64,000 nt of DNA from JBBSAT01 sp044223665 (GCA_044223665.1 JBGALT010000019.1:9859-73858); one strand, 5' to 3'; shown: positions 16,782 to 27,955, numbered from the stretch's first letter. Made by a program: numbers and translations. Notes: generated by a model not told the origin, from the letters alone.

Positions 16782-18130
16782 TCAGCCGGCGTCGGTCGGC
16801 TCGGTGAACGTCGTGTCCTCGACGTGTAGACGACCTTCGCCCCTGACGCACGGCGGTGCACGCGCCGTCTCGCGCGAGGTCGGCGAGCAGGCGTTGCACC
16901 ACGCGCACGGAGAGATCGAGGGCCTCGGCGGCTCGGGCGCGGTGGCGCCACCGCGCTCGGCGAGCAGCACGAGCGCCCGTTCGTCGACGACGCCGCAGCG
17001 CGGATCGGGCACCAAGAAGGGCTCCGTCACGTCGAGAGGCGGAGCACTGCTCCGTCGTCGACCGCGCGCCACGTCCTCGAGCTGCTTGCGCGCGGTGCGG
17101 CGCGACGTCGAACGCGCCGCGGTGGATCGGGGCTGGTACGCTGCTGCATACCCCGGAAGACGTCGGCCTGGTCGGCGCCGTCCGGCGGAACGAGCGCGAG
17201 CGCGGCGACGAGCGAATCGACGCGCCCTGCTTCCGCGCGCCCTTGGAGAGTCGCACCTCGCGCGCGGCGAGCGCGAAGCGCGCAGGCGAGCACCCGCCTG
17301 CGCGAGGTCGGCCGACAGACCACGTACACGGTCGCATGCTCGTCGACCCGACCCGCCAGCCGCACGCCCGCCAGCGCGCTCGGAGGGCGGTCGCCCTCCC
17401 CGCGTAGCCAGTCCGCGATGGCGTCGGGGGCTGGACGCGACGGATCCAGCGCGGCGGCGACGGCCGCGTGATCGTCCTCGACCCACGGCAGTCGCGGCGC
17501 CGCAGCTGCGGCACGCTCGAAGGCCGCGCGATCACCCGCCGACGCCGCGGCGACCATGGCGGAGATCGGGCTCCCGACGACGGCGTCGGCCGACATCGCT
17601 CGCTCCCAGTCGAGCCAAGCCGACGTTCGCGCGAGTGGAGCCACGCCGTGGCAGATGCGTGACGCCAGGTGCGGATGGCCCATCGCCCGACGCACCCGAG
17701 AGAGCGCGAGGTGCGCGAGCACTTCCCCTTCACCCAGGGACTCGACGCGCGCCATCCGGCACGCGCGCCGGGCGAGCCCACGGGCGGTGGCGAGATCGTC
17801 ACCGGCCAGCGCAGCGAGCGCCCCGAGCGCGGCCAGCTCGACGGTCACGAGCGGGTCTCTCGCACGCGCGGCGTCGCGCTCGGCGCGCTGCACTTCGGCG
17901 ACGTCGCTTCGCCGAGCGAGCAAGCCCTCGACCGCCGCGGCCCAGCCGCGCAGATGGCGCGTGCTCGCGTCGTCGGGCGCGGCCGCGAGCGCGCGCAGGC
18001 TGGCGTCGAGCGCGTCGCGATCGAGCGCCAAGAGCGCCCGGCGGGCGCGCAGGTGCGCGCTCGTCGCCGGGTCACTCGCGCGCTCGCCCTCAGCGCTCAT
18101 GCTCGCGGTCTCGGGCCGGGGAAGCCGCAT
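16782..18130 (-). pseudogene. winged-helix regulator with TPR-like N-terminus, several frameshifts
   Basis: After the kinase gene an Ala/Arg/Leu-rich helical protein starts at ATG 18130 (or 18100, MSAEGERASDP). Its first ~320 residues look like degenerate TPR helices (LRARRALLALDRDALDASL). The reading frame then breaks near 17150 (after ADVFRG), near 16935 and near 16840. Followed across frames, the C-terminus reads ARKQLEDVARG ... DERALVLLAERGGATA, then RAAEALDLSVRVVQRLLADL, then GRLHVEDTTFTEPTDAG: a winged-helix DNA-binding domain ending at 16782. The last two shifts compensate each other. As read, the longest frame ends at 17027 without the DNA-binding part. Position behind a Ser/Thr kinase suggests a regulatory pair. 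Confidence 0.65.
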
Positions 18131-18150
18131 GGGGTCGCCGCATTCGCGCG

Positions 18151-19779
18151 TCAGTTCCCGCGCCAGCCCCAGATGCGGGGACCGTCGGGTGCGGGCGGCG
18201 CTTCGGAGGCCGTCGGGGTCGTCTCGGTCGTAGCCCTGGGGTGCGGGCGCGCTCGCTCGCGACGACGTGCCTCCGCGGCTCGATCGGGCGCGGCCTGCGG
18301 CGGATCCGCCGACACGGAGGCCGCCGAGCCGACACCCGGCGCGACGGGCTCGTTCGGCGTCGCGACGCCGGAGGCCGTGCCGGCCCCGATCGCCGCGACG
18401 GTCGGGAGCGGCTCGCTCGCGGCGACGGCTTGCGTCGGTGGGCTGCTTCCGCTCCCGTCCGACGCTTCCCGAGCGAGCGCTCCCTGGCCATCCCCGATGC
18501 GCTCGCCCGCGCCTTCCGTCCGTGGGCGAGGCGCGGTCCCGCTCGGCGCCTCGTCGGCGATTGCGCTCTGCCCATCGCCAGCCGCGGGGCGTGGCGCGGC
18601 GAGGTGCGCGCCGGGAGCCGACCACCAGGCGGCGAGCGCGATGCCGGCGGACACGGCGACGCCGGCGAGCCAGCGCCCACGACGGCGCGACGGCGCCGCG
18701 AGGCCAGGCTCCACGTCCGTCGCCGCCCTCCCCGTCGCGGGTTGGCCCGGAGAGCCGGTCGGCTTTCCGAAGTCGGTTCGCTCGATCGCCTCGGCGACGC
18801 GCGCCGAGTCGTCGCGCCGTCGATCGCCGAACAGGCCCTCGATGAGCTCGGCGACGTCGAGCCGCCCTTCGACCTCCACGAGCTCCGCACGGACGCGCTC
18901 GAGCGTGTGGGCGACCTCGCGCGCGGTGCTCGGCCGGGCATCCCGCTCCTTCGCGAGCATCGAGAACACGCACTCGACCAGCTCGGGCGGCAGCTCCGGG
19001 CGCACGTCGCCGACGTCGGGCGGAGGCTCATGCAGGATGCGGTGAGGGCCCTCGGCGCCGTCCACGCTCCGGTAGAGCCGCTTGCCCGCGAGCAGCTCGT
19101 AGAGCACCACCCCGAGCGCGAACACGTCGCTCCGCCGGTCGAGCGCTTCGAAGCGCAGCTGCTCGGGCGACATGTAGCCAAGCTTGCCCTTCAGCACGCC
19201 GGTGTCGGTGTGCGTCGAGCGGCCGAGCGCCTTCGCGATGCCGAAGTCGGTGACCCGGCTGACGCCGTCGTACCCGACGAGGATGTTCTGCGGCGAGACG
19301 TCGCGATGGACGAGCATCAGCGGCGCGCCGCGCTCGTCCCGGGTCTCGTGCGCGGCATGCAGGCCGTTCGCCGCGTCGATCGCGACGGCCAGGCAGAGCT
19401 GGACCGGCAGCGGCTCCTCGCGCCGCTGCGCTCGGCGGAGCAGCGCGTCCGCGGAAACTCCTTCGACGTAGTCCATCGCGAGAAACGGCCCTCGCGCGTC
19501 GACGCCCACGTCGAGCACCGACACCACGTTGGGATGCCGCACCAACCCGGCGATGCGCGCCTCCTCGAGGAACATGTCGAGCAGCTCCCGGTCCTCCGCG
19601 TAGCCGTCTTTCAGGCGCTTGATCGCGAAGAGCCGACGAAAGCGGCCGTCGACCTTGGCCGCAAGCTCGACCCGTCCGATGCCGCCTGCCGCGATGTCGC
19701 AGATGTAGTGGAACCGATCGGTCGCCGCGTCGGAGCTCGGTCGCTCGACGAAGCTCGACCCACGAACCGATCCTCGCAT
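18151..19779 (-). CDS. membrane-anchored Ser/Thr protein kinase (PknB type)
   Basis: 542 aa. An N-terminal Hanks-type kinase domain (about 22-300) has a glycine-rich loop (AAGGIGRVELA), Lys54 in FAIKRLK, catalytic HRDVSPQN (Asp160), DFG at 178-180 and the MSPEQLR activation-segment end. One membrane segment follows (about 370-387, WLAGVAVSAGIALAAWW), then an Ala/Pro/Ser-rich periplasmic tail without a clear sensor fold. This is the usual myxobacterial layout, with a cytosolic kinase that can phosphorylate FHA-protein partners. The start at 19779 is chosen because the kinase begins soon after it; a GTG at 19914 would add 45 Arg-rich residues. The winged-helix gene begins about 20 nt after its stop. 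Confidence 0.92.
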   Translation of the reverse strand: MRGSVRGSSFVERPSSDAATDRFHYICDIAAGGIGRVELAAKVDGRFRRLFAIKRLKDGYAEDRELLDMFLEEARIAGLVRHPNVVSVLDVGVDARGPFLAMDYVEGVSADALLRRAQRREEPLPVQLCLAVAIDAANGLHAAHETRDERGAPLMLVHRDVSPQNILVGYDGVSRVTDFGIAKALGRSTHTDTGVLKGKLGYMSPEQLRFEALDRRSDVFALGVVLYELLAGKRLYRSVDGAEGPHRILHEPPPDVGDVRPELPPELVECVFSMLAKERDARPSTAREVAHTLERVRAELVEVEGRLDVAELIEGLFGDRRRDDSARVAEAIERTDFGKPTGSPGQPATGRAATDVEPGLAAPSRRRGRWLAGVAVSAGIALAAWWSAPGAHLAAPRPAAGDGQSAIADEAPSGTAPRPRTEGAGERIGDGQGALAREASDGSGSSPPTQAVAASEPLPTVAAIGAGTASGVATPNEPVAPGVGSAASVSADPPQAAPDRAAEARRRERARPHPRATTETTPTASEAPPAPDGPRIWGWRGN

Positions 19780-19934
19780 CCTCCGACGAGTTTCGGGGAT
19801 GCGAGCGTCCGACGTCAACTGCGGGGTCGGGTCGCGGAAGGGGTCAGAGGCGACGCGCCGCGATCCCGCGCGCGCGAGCGACACATTCCGTCGCGTGGCG
19901 GCCGACACGCGCACCCTCTACAACGCGGCGCGCG

Positions 19935-20822
19935 ATGGCTTGGATCGGCGATGCGATGGCGGTCGGGTGCGGGCTCGCGTGGGCGATCGCCGTCCTGACC
20001 TTCCGCCGCGCGCACGACGTCGAGCCCGTCGCGCTCAACCTGTTCAAGAACACGCTCGCGACGCTGATGCTCCTGCCGACGATGTGGATCGCCGGCGTCC
20101 GCTTCGATCTCGCGCGCGATGCCGGGGACTGGGGCCTGCTCGCGCTCTCGGGCGTGCTCGGCCTCGCCATCGCCGACACCCTCTTCCTCGCGGGACTGCG
20201 CCGCATCGACGCGTCGGTCGCGGCGCTGGCGGACTGCGCCTACGCGCCGACGGTGCTCCTGCTCTCGATCACCGTGCTCGGCGAGCCGATGCGCCTCGGG
20301 CTCTTCGTGGGCGCGCCGCTCGTCGTGCTCGGCCTCGTGATCGTCGCATGGAAGCCGCGCGAGGCCGCCCCGCCCACCGCGGCCAAGTCGGTCGACGTCC
20401 GCGGCGTGCTGCTCGCCGTCGCCGGTGTCGTCACGACCGCGATCGGCGTCGTGCTCGCTCGGCCCGCGCTCGGGCGCAGCGAACTGCTCGAGGCGACCAC
20501 GATACGCCTCGCCGCCGGCTCGATCTCGCTCTTCACCTTCGAGGCCCTCGCGGGCCGCGGCAAGCGTGCGCTCTCGCTCTTTCGCCCGCAGCCCGCCTGG
20601 CGCTTCGCGCTGCCCGCCACGTTCTTCGGCACCTACGTGGCGATGATCTTCTGGCTCGGCGGCATGAAGTACGGCACCGCATCGCGCGCGGCGCTGCTCA
20701 ACCAGAGCGGCGCCATCTGGGTGCTCGTGCTCTCGCGCTTGGCGGGCGAGGTGATCCCGATGCGCCGCTGGGCGGGCGCTGCCATCGCGCTCGCCGGCGT
20801 GGTCGTCGTCCTCTTGCTCTGA
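19935..20822 (+). CDS. DMT-superfamily transporter (EamA family)
   Basis: 295-aa inner-membrane protein with about ten hydrophobic segments arranged as two EamA repeats (about 4-140 and 155-295). Typical features are the small N-terminal helix AVGCGLAWAIAVLTFRRA, LGLAIADTLFLAGLRRIDAS in repeat one and FFGTYVAMIFWLGGMKYGTA in repeat two. Such proteins export or exchange metabolites, often amino acids; the substrate cannot be read from sequence. It diverges from the kinase gene. No ribosome site precedes the ATG. Confidence 0.9.
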   Translation: MAWIGDAMAVGCGLAWAIAVLTFRRAHDVEPVALNLFKNTLATLMLLPTMWIAGVRFDLARDAGDWGLLALSGVLGLAIADTLFLAGLRRIDASVAALADCAYAPTVLLLSITVLGEPMRLGLFVGAPLVVLGLVIVAWKPREAAPPTAAKSVDVRGVLLAVAGVVTTAIGVVLARPALGRSELLEATTIRLAAGSISLFTFEALAGRGKRALSLFRPQPAWRFALPATFFGTYVAMIFWLGGMKYGTASRAALLNQSGAIWVLVLSRLAGEVIPMRRWAGAAIALAGVVVVLLL

Positions 20823-20848
20823 CGCGAAGCGCGCTCAAGGAGCCTTCC

Positions 20849-20982
20849 GAATCGGCGACGCGGCCGAGCCGAGCGTCTTCGCTGAGGAAGGCAGGAGTGT
20901 AGGAACGGACCCAAGACAGGCCGAATCCCGTTCATGCATTCCTGCATTCCTCAGCGGGCTCTTCTCGCTGCCGGGCCGATTC
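20849..20982. repeat. 134-bp nested inverted repeat (REP- or MITE-like)
   Basis: In a 348-bp gap (20823-21170). Outer arms GAATCGGC (20849-20856) and GCCGATTC (20975-20982) enclose long inner arms 20881-20908 and 20928-20955, which match at 24 of 28 positions when one is inverted; the loop is 19 nt. It starts 26 nt after the DMT transporter stop. It encodes no protein. It could be a mobile or REP-type element, or a strong transcript-end structure. A partial look-alike follows the HEAT gene at 3366. Confidence 0.55.
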
Positions 20983-21127
20983 AGCAACAGCCTCTCAGCG
21001 CGGGCGAAGCCCGCCGCCCAACGACATCGGCGCCGCAGCGCGGCGCGCTGTCTCGGAAGCACGCGGTGGCGATCGAAGGCTGCCGCAGCTCTGCACGCGC
21101 ACGAGGCGCGGGTCGCCCACCACCATC

Positions 21128-21162
21128 GTCCCAATCGTCGCGTCATGCGACGATTCTGGGAC
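21128..21162. terminator. 14-bp stem hairpin after the Cys-rich lipoprotein gene
   Basis: GTCCCA-ATCGTCGC pairs with GCGACGAT-(TC)-TGGGAC around a 5-nt loop, interrupted only by a two-base bulge. On the minus strand it begins 8 nt after the stop of the 21171-21659 gene, the place expected for a terminator. There is no T-tract. Confidence 0.6.
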
Positions 21163-21170
21163 GTAGTAGA

Positions 21171-21659
21171 TCAGGGGCAGCTACCGAAGCCGCCTCGCAC
21201 CGTCGTCGGAGGCCCGCCCGCGCACGATAGCTCGCAGGTCGAGGTCTCGTCGCAGGACACGGAGCACGCGCCGGCGCAGCGGACGTTGCAGACGGCGCTG
21301 AGCGCGCACTGCACCACGCCCGTCTCCATCTGGAGCTGACAGCTCGACTCGCGGCACACGTAGCTGGTGCTGGGCCCGTGCGCGACGACCGCGCACGTCG
21401 CGCCGCCCAAGCACGTCGCTTCGCACGCATCGCCGCAGCTGGCGTTGCAGGCCTGGGTCAGGCAGCTGAGATGGCAGCCGGCCGATCGCTCGTCGCAGCC
21501 GCCGACCGCGGACCAGCCGCAAGAGCGACCGTCGGGGCACGCGCAGAGGCCGGAGATGCAGGCGCACTCGCTCGCCTCGCAGCCGGGGCCGTTCGCCGCA
21601 TGACAGGCGCCGAGCAGCACGATCGCCGACAACGAGACCCACACGCGCCGCGCCCGCAT
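21171..21659 (-). CDS. small Cys-rich lipoprotein
   Basis: 162-aa predicted lipoprotein (MRARRVWVSLSAIVLLGAC lipobox). After the anchor Cys it has about 24 cysteines spaced 3-7 residues apart (CEASECACISGLCACPDGRSC, CNASCGDACEATCLGGATC), so it is probably a disulphide-rich extracytoplasmic protein. No known domain is recognised. It stands alone: the gene downstream ends at 20822 on the other strand, and a hairpin lies just past its stop. A TATCGT hexamer lies 6 nt before the ATG with no ribosome site, so the transcript may be leaderless. Confidence 0.8.
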   Translation of the reverse strand: MRARRVWVSLSAIVLLGACHAANGPGCEASECACISGLCACPDGRSCGWSAVGGCDERSAGCHLSCLTQACNASCGDACEATCLGGATCAVVAHGPSTSYVCRESSCQLQMETGVVQCALSAVCNVRCAGACSVSCDETSTCELSCAGGPPTTVRGGFGSCP

Positions 21660-21722
21660 CGGGCGACGATAGCGCGGGCGCAGACCCGCCGACGGGGTTT
21701 CGTGGCACGCTGGATGCGCGCG

Positions 21723-23198
21723 ATGGACCTCTGGGCGCTCGAGTGGGGCTGGCTGCTCGTTCCGGTCGGCAGCGCGAGCGGGCTGCTCACCGCCGTGCTC
21801 GCGATCGGGATCGCCCTGCTGCGCGGCAAGAGCCCGCACGCTCGCTACGGGCGCGCGGCCCGGGGCGCTCGCCCGCTCGCCCAGGCCCGCGCTGGCGATC
21901 GCGTGATCGCGCGCGGGCGCATCGAGCTGGACGGCGCGCCCGCGCGGCGCTTCGACGACGACACCGCCACGTGCGCCGTCTCGACGGCGGAGACCGGCGA
22001 GCGCGCGACCCTCGCCCGAGGAACGGGGCTCTACCTCCGCATCCCGGGGGGCGCGCGGCTGCGCATCGCGGGGCCGATCGACATCGCCGGCGCCGACGAC
22101 GATCGGCGGGTGGGCGTGCGCCGCGTGCGCGTGGCGTCGCTGGCCATCGGCGAGGAGGTGCGGGTCGCGACGCGCCTCGTGCGCGGCGCGCCTGCCGGTG
22201 ACGAGACGACCTATCGGGATGCCACGGCGTCGCTCGAGCTCGGCAGCGAGGCCGATCCCGTGGTCGCACTGGGCGTGCGCGCAGCCCGCAGGCGCCGTGG
22301 GCGGCTCGTCCTCGCGGCGCTTCTCCCGGCCCTGTCGTTCGCCCTCGTCGTGAGCCTCGTCGGCGCCGTGGCGCAGGGCGCTCCCGCTCCAGAAGCGGCC
22401 GATCAGGTCGAGCTCCCGGCGCCGCTCGTGCTCGGGCTCGTCTCGCCGTTCTGGCGCACGCGGGCGCTCGGCGCGAGCGATCGCTGGCTGCGGAGCACGC
22501 TCGACCGCGCTCCCCAGGCGTCACCGGAGGCGCGGTCTCACTGGCGGCAGATCGCCGCCGTCCTACGCGTGCTCCGACCCGACTGCGATCGCGAAGTGCA
22601 GCTCGCGCTCGTCTTCCGGGGCTACCGTGCCGACCTACGCGACTCCTGCGACGCCGCCGTCGGACGTGCGCTCTTGAGCCAGCGCGTCTACGACGACCCG
22701 CGCCAGTTCGCGCGCGCGGCGGCCACGGCCGACCTGCTCGTGTCGGTCGATCGGGCCCGCGCGCTCGAGCCGGAGCTCGAGCGGATCGAGCCGACGCGCC
22801 TGAACGAGGAGGAGGAGTGGTTCCGCGCCGAGTACCTGGTCGTCCGCGGCCTCGCTCCGCGCTTGGCGGCCCATCACCTCCGCCGCCTCGCGGCCGCCGA
22901 GTCGTACCTGGGCCACGCGAGCGAGGCGCGCACACTGCTCGCCGCAGCCAGGCTGCTCGGCGCCGACCGCGAGGCCGACGACGCGGCCGCGGCCGTCGTG
23001 TCCTCCTGCGCCGATGGCGGCAACATCGGCGGTCGGTGCTTCGACACCCCGCTGCTCGGCGCGGCGCAGTGGTGGATCGCGGAGGGGCGAGCGGCTCCCT
23101 CGCCCGCGCGCGCGATCGTGCTGCAGCACTGCGCGCAGCTCGGCTCGGACGTCGGTCCCGGTCCCTCGCTCGACGCGGAGCCCACGCTCGCCGATTGA
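21723..23198 (+). CDS. membrane protein of unknown function
   Basis: 491 aa. An N-terminal membrane segment (LLVPVGSASGLLTAVLAIGIALL) is followed by a beta-rich cytosolic or periplasmic stretch (about 45-185). A second membrane segment (LVLAALLPALSFALVVSLVGAVA) precedes a C-terminal helical region with TPR-like spacing (YLGHASEARTLLAAARLLGADREADD). I recognise no family. An ATG at 21714 would add three residues; neither start has a clear ribosome site. The aspartate kinase gene begins 34 nt after the stop on the same strand. Confidence 0.75.
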   Translation: MDLWALEWGWLLVPVGSASGLLTAVLAIGIALLRGKSPHARYGRAARGARPLAQARAGDRVIARGRIELDGAPARRFDDDTATCAVSTAETGERATLARGTGLYLRIPGGARLRIAGPIDIAGADDDRRVGVRRVRVASLAIGEEVRVATRLVRGAPAGDETTYRDATASLELGSEADPVVALGVRAARRRRGRLVLAALLPALSFALVVSLVGAVAQGAPAPEAADQVELPAPLVLGLVSPFWRTRALGASDRWLRSTLDRAPQASPEARSHWRQIAAVLRVLRPDCDREVQLALVFRGYRADLRDSCDAAVGRALLSQRVYDDPRQFARAAATADLLVSVDRARALEPELERIEPTRLNEEEEWFRAEYLVVRGLAPRLAAHHLRRLAAAESYLGHASEARTLLAAARLLGADREADDAAAAVVSSCADGGNIGGRCFDTPLLGAAQWWIAEGRAAPSPARAIVLQHCAQLGSDVGPGPSLDAEPTLAD

Positions 23199-23232
23199 CG
23201 CGCCGAGGGAGGCGCGTTCATCCTCCGGCGCC

Positions 23233-24456
23233 TTGGCTCTCCTCGTCCAGAAGTTCGGCGGCACCAGCGTCGGGTCCATCGAGCGCATCCAGAACGTCGC
23301 CAAGCGCGTCGCGCGCGCGCGGGCCCAGGGGCACGACGTCGTCGTCGTCGCGAGCGCGATGGCCGGCGAGACGAACCGCCTGCTCGCGCTCGGCGCCGAG
23401 CTCACGCGCTCTCCCGACCCCCGCGAGCTCGACGCGCTGGTCGCGACCGGAGAGCAGGTCTCGGTCGCGCTGCTCGCCATCGCGCTCCATGCGATCGGTG
23501 TCCCGGCGCGCTCGTTCCTCGCGCACCAGGTCCAGCTCCGCACCGACAGCGCCTTCACCAAGGCGCGCATCCGCGGCATCGACGGCGAGAAGCTGATCGA
23601 GGCGACGCGCGACGGGAAGGTGGCCATCGTCGCCGGCTTCCAGGGCGTCGACGACGAAGGCAACGTCACGACGCTCGGCCGCGGCGGCTCGGACACGAGC
23701 GCGGTCGCGATCGCAGCGGCCCTCGGACAGGGCGTCGTCTGCGAGATCTACACCGACGTGGACGGCGTCTACACCGCCGATCCGAACATCGTGAAGAACG
23801 CCCGCAAGGTCTCGCGCATCAGCTACGAGGAGATGCTCGAGCTGGCCTCGCTGGGCGCGAAGGTGCTGCAGATTCGTTCCGTCGAGCTCGCGATGAAGTA
23901 CGCCGTGCCCGTGCACGTGCGCTCGAGCTTCTCGGATATGGAAGGGACGTGGGTCGTGGGCGAAGACGAATCCCTCGAGAGCGTGGTGGTCGCGGGCGTC
24001 ACCAGCGACAAGAACGAGGCGCAGGTCACCGTGCGGCGGATCCCGCAGGGCACGCGCAGCGTGGCGGGCCTCTTCTCGGCCCTGGCCGAGAGCCGCGTCA
24101 CGGTGGACATGATCATCCAGAACCCGTCGGTCGACGGCGCGACCGACCTGACGTTCACGGTGCCCAAGGGCGAGCTCGAGAAGGCGCAGGCGATCGCCAA
24201 GGCCAAGCTCGCCGAGCTCGGCGGGCACGGCGAGATCAACGCCCGAGAGGACGTGGTGAAGGTCTCCATCGTCGGGCTGGGCATGCGCTCGCACGCCGGC
24301 GTGGCGGCCAAGATGTTCCGACTGCTGGCCGACGAGGGCATCTCGATCGACGCCGTCAGCACCAGCGAGATCAAGGTCAGCTGCCTCATCGCGAGCAAGT
24401 ACGGCGAGCTCGCGGTGCGGGCGCTGCACGACGGATTCGGGCTCGGCGACGAGTAG
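23233..24456 (+). CDS. lysC: aspartate kinase LysC
   Basis: 407-aa aspartate kinase, first step of the aspartate pathway to lysine, threonine, methionine and diaminopimelate (ATP + aspartate to aspartyl phosphate). The N-terminal amino-acid-kinase domain opens with LVQKFGGTSVGS, and further on has GRGGSDTSAVAIAAAL and EIYTDVDGVYTADPNIV. Two C-terminal ACT domains (about 265-405) mark it as an end-product-regulated form. The start is a TTG at 23233, giving MALLVQKFGG as in other LysC proteins; no ATG or GTG is better placed. GGGAGG lies about 20 nt upstream, farther than usual. It is isolated from other amino-acid genes here. Confidence 0.95.
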   Translation: MALLVQKFGGTSVGSIERIQNVAKRVARARAQGHDVVVVASAMAGETNRLLALGAELTRSPDPRELDALVATGEQVSVALLAIALHAIGVPARSFLAHQVQLRTDSAFTKARIRGIDGEKLIEATRDGKVAIVAGFQGVDDEGNVTTLGRGGSDTSAVAIAAALGQGVVCEIYTDVDGVYTADPNIVKNARKVSRISYEEMLELASLGAKVLQIRSVELAMKYAVPVHVRSSFSDMEGTWVVGEDESLESVVVAGVTSDKNEAQVTVRRIPQGTRSVAGLFSALAESRVTVDMIIQNPSVDGATDLTFTVPKGELEKAQAIAKAKLAELGGHGEINAREDVVKVSIVGLGMRSHAGVAAKMFRLLADEGISIDAVSTSEIKVSCLIASKYGELAVRALHDGFGLGDE

Positions 24457-24497
24457 ACGGTGGGCGCCAGGGCCGCGCGGGAGGGCGACGCGCTCGA

Positions 24498-25256
24498 TCA
24501 GCCGTGGGTCGGCCGCGCGCGCTGGCTCGCGGCGTAGACGAGCTTGCGGATCCAGTGCACGAAGCCGACGGGCTCGATCCCGCGCCCGGTGCGGAAGGGA
24601 TCGAAGCGGAGCGCTTCCTGGTCGAGCTCGCTCGGGGCCTCGAGGACGATCCGAGCGATGGGGCGCCAGCCGAAGGTCATCGTCGGGCGCGCAGCGAGCG
24701 TGAGCTCGGCACGCCGCTCCTCGACCGCGCGCGCGAGCTTCCGGTACCGGCCCGGCTCGCGCGAGTGGGTCTGCACCGACGGGAACACGCGGAGCTTCAC
24801 GCGACCGAGCTCGCCCGCCGCGAAGGGCGCGACGCCCCAGTACGAGCCCCCGAGGAAGTCGTCCGAGCGCGTGGAGAGCGGCGCGATGGGCATCGTGAGC
24901 GGGCTGACGATCGTGGCGAAGAGCAGATCCGGATCGCCGTCGCGGGCAACCACGTCCTCGATCGGATGCGCGGAGATGCGCAGCGCGAGCCCGAGCACCT
25001 CGCCCCTCTCGTGCTCTTGCTTGGAGAGCGCGCCGGAGAAGCGCGCCAGGACGTGACCCTCGAGCGTCGCGGCGAGCGACGGCGGCGCCTCCGGATGAGG
25101 CTCGATGCGACCGGTGAAGAGCGCCCCGCGCGGGTCGAACGTGCGCGCGTGCCTCAGCGCGCTCACCAGCGCCACGGGCGCCGCCCACGAGGCGCCCACG
25201 AAGAGGCCGAGGATCTCGCGCGGGCCAGGCGCGCCCGAGAGTGTGTCGTGCGTCAT
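24498..25256 (-). CDS. catalase-like-fold protein, function unknown
   Basis: 252 aa, no signal peptide. Segments ARFSGALSKQEHERGEVLGL, DPDLLFATIVSPLTMPIAPL and VGFVHWIRKLVYAASQRARP resemble a poorly described bacterial family that I associate with the heme-catalase superfamily but without the classical catalase active-site motifs. This link is from memory and weak. It converges on lysC with a 41-bp gap. The GH1 gene upstream on the same strand ends 61 nt before its start. Confidence 0.55.
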   Translation of the reverse strand: MTHDTLSGAPGPREILGLFVGASWAAPVALVSALRHARTFDPRGALFTGRIEPHPEAPPSLAATLEGHVLARFSGALSKQEHERGEVLGLALRISAHPIEDVVARDGDPDLLFATIVSPLTMPIAPLSTRSDDFLGGSYWGVAPFAAGELGRVKLRVFPSVQTHSREPGRYRKLARAVEERRAELTLAARPTMTFGWRPIARIVLEAPSELDQEALRFDPFRTGRGIEPVGFVHWIRKLVYAASQRARPTHG

Positions 25257-25317
25257 GCCCGAGCACGGAGCAGTGCGCGTGCCAGCCTCCGACGCCCGGA
25301 CGAAGCGTGCTGGTGCT

Positions 25318-27065
<1,748 letters not shown>

Positions 27066-27069
<4 letters not shown>

Positions 27070-27389
27070 AGGGTGCCTCGTAGCGTGGAGAGCTCCGACA
27101 GAGCGTGATCGTCACCGGCTGCGCGCGCGCGGGCGATGCCCTCGTCGGCGAAGCGTCGCGCCTCGTCGTTCTGGCCCAGCTCCTGGGCGAGCTGCGCGGC
27201 CATCAGGTACGACGGGACGTAGCTCGCGTGCTCGCGCGTGACGAGGCCGAGCGCTTCGAGCGCCTCCTCGCGGCGCCCGAGCGAGCGCAGCTCCATGCCG
27301 CGCGCATAGAAGTGGAAGGGATCGCGCGAGCCCTTCGCGATCATCGCCTCGATGACCTCCAGGCGCTTGGACGATCGGCGCTCGTTCAT
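27066..27389 (-). CDS. small TPR protein
   Basis: 107-aa soluble protein, essentially three TPR helix pairs (DPFHFYARGMELRSLGRREEALEAL, ASYVPSYLMAAQLAQELGQNDEARRFADEGI). It lies between hpt (6 nt upstream) and the GH1 gene, whose start overlaps its stop by four bases. It is probably a cytosolic adaptor. Nothing in the sequence points to a specific partner. Confidence 0.85.
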
Positions 27390-27395
27390 CGCGCC

Positions 27396-27917
27396 TCAGT
27401 CCTGTTCGAGCACGCCGAGGTACGGGAGGTTGCGGTACTTCTCGCCGTAGTCGAGGCCGTAGCCGATCACGAACACGTCCTCGATCGTGAACCCCAGGTG
27501 ATCGATCGGGACCTCGACCCGGGTGCGCGCGGGCTTGTGCAGGAGCGAGCAGAGCTCGAGCGTGCGGGGCTTCCGGGTCGCGAGGTTCTTCAGCAGGTAG
27601 GACATCGTGAGGCCGGTGTCGACGATGTCCTCGACGATGATGACGTCCTTGCCCTCGATGGGCTTGGTCAGGTCGTAGGTGATCTGGACCACGCCGCTCG
27701 TCTCGCTTCCGTCGCCGTAGCTGCGACACCCGAGGAAGTCGACCGAGAGCGGCAGGTCGATGGCGCGGATCAGGTCGGCGCCGAAGACGAGGCTGCCCTT
27801 GAGCACCGGAACGATGACGAGATCGCGGCCCTGATGGGCCTTGGTGATGCGGGCGCCGAGCTCCTGGACCTTGGCGCGGATGGTGGCTTCGTCGATCAAC
27901 GTGCGAATGCGGGGCAT
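27396..27917 (-). CDS. hpt: hypoxanthine phosphoribosyltransferase
   Basis: 173 aa; transfers the phosphoribosyl group of PRPP to hypoxanthine or guanine (purine salvage). The PRPP loop VIIVEDIVDTGLT (Asp-Asp pair region 96-102), the PVLKGSLVFGADLIRAI segment and the C-terminal FVIGYGLDYGEKYRNLPYLG are all standard, and the length is normal. The start at 27917 is supported by GAGAGG six nt upstream. It follows the giant TPR gene on the same strand after 38 nt and precedes the small TPR gene. Confidence 0.95.
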   Translation of the reverse strand: MPRIRTLIDEATIRAKVQELGARITKAHQGRDLVIVPVLKGSLVFGADLIRAIDLPLSVDFLGCRSYGDGSETSGVVQITYDLTKPIEGKDVIIVEDIVDTGLTMSYLLKNLATRKPRTLELCSLLHKPARTRVEVPIDHLGFTIEDVFVIGYGLDYGEKYRNLPYLGVLEQD

Positions 27918-27955
27918 CGGTACCTCTCGAAGGGAGCGACGGACGGAACGAACGA

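Noticed and set aside
15547..19998. A 1483-codon plus-strand open frame
   Set aside because: It runs antisense to the PEGA, winged-helix and kinase genes, whose domains are clear; the plus-strand protein has no recognisable motif.
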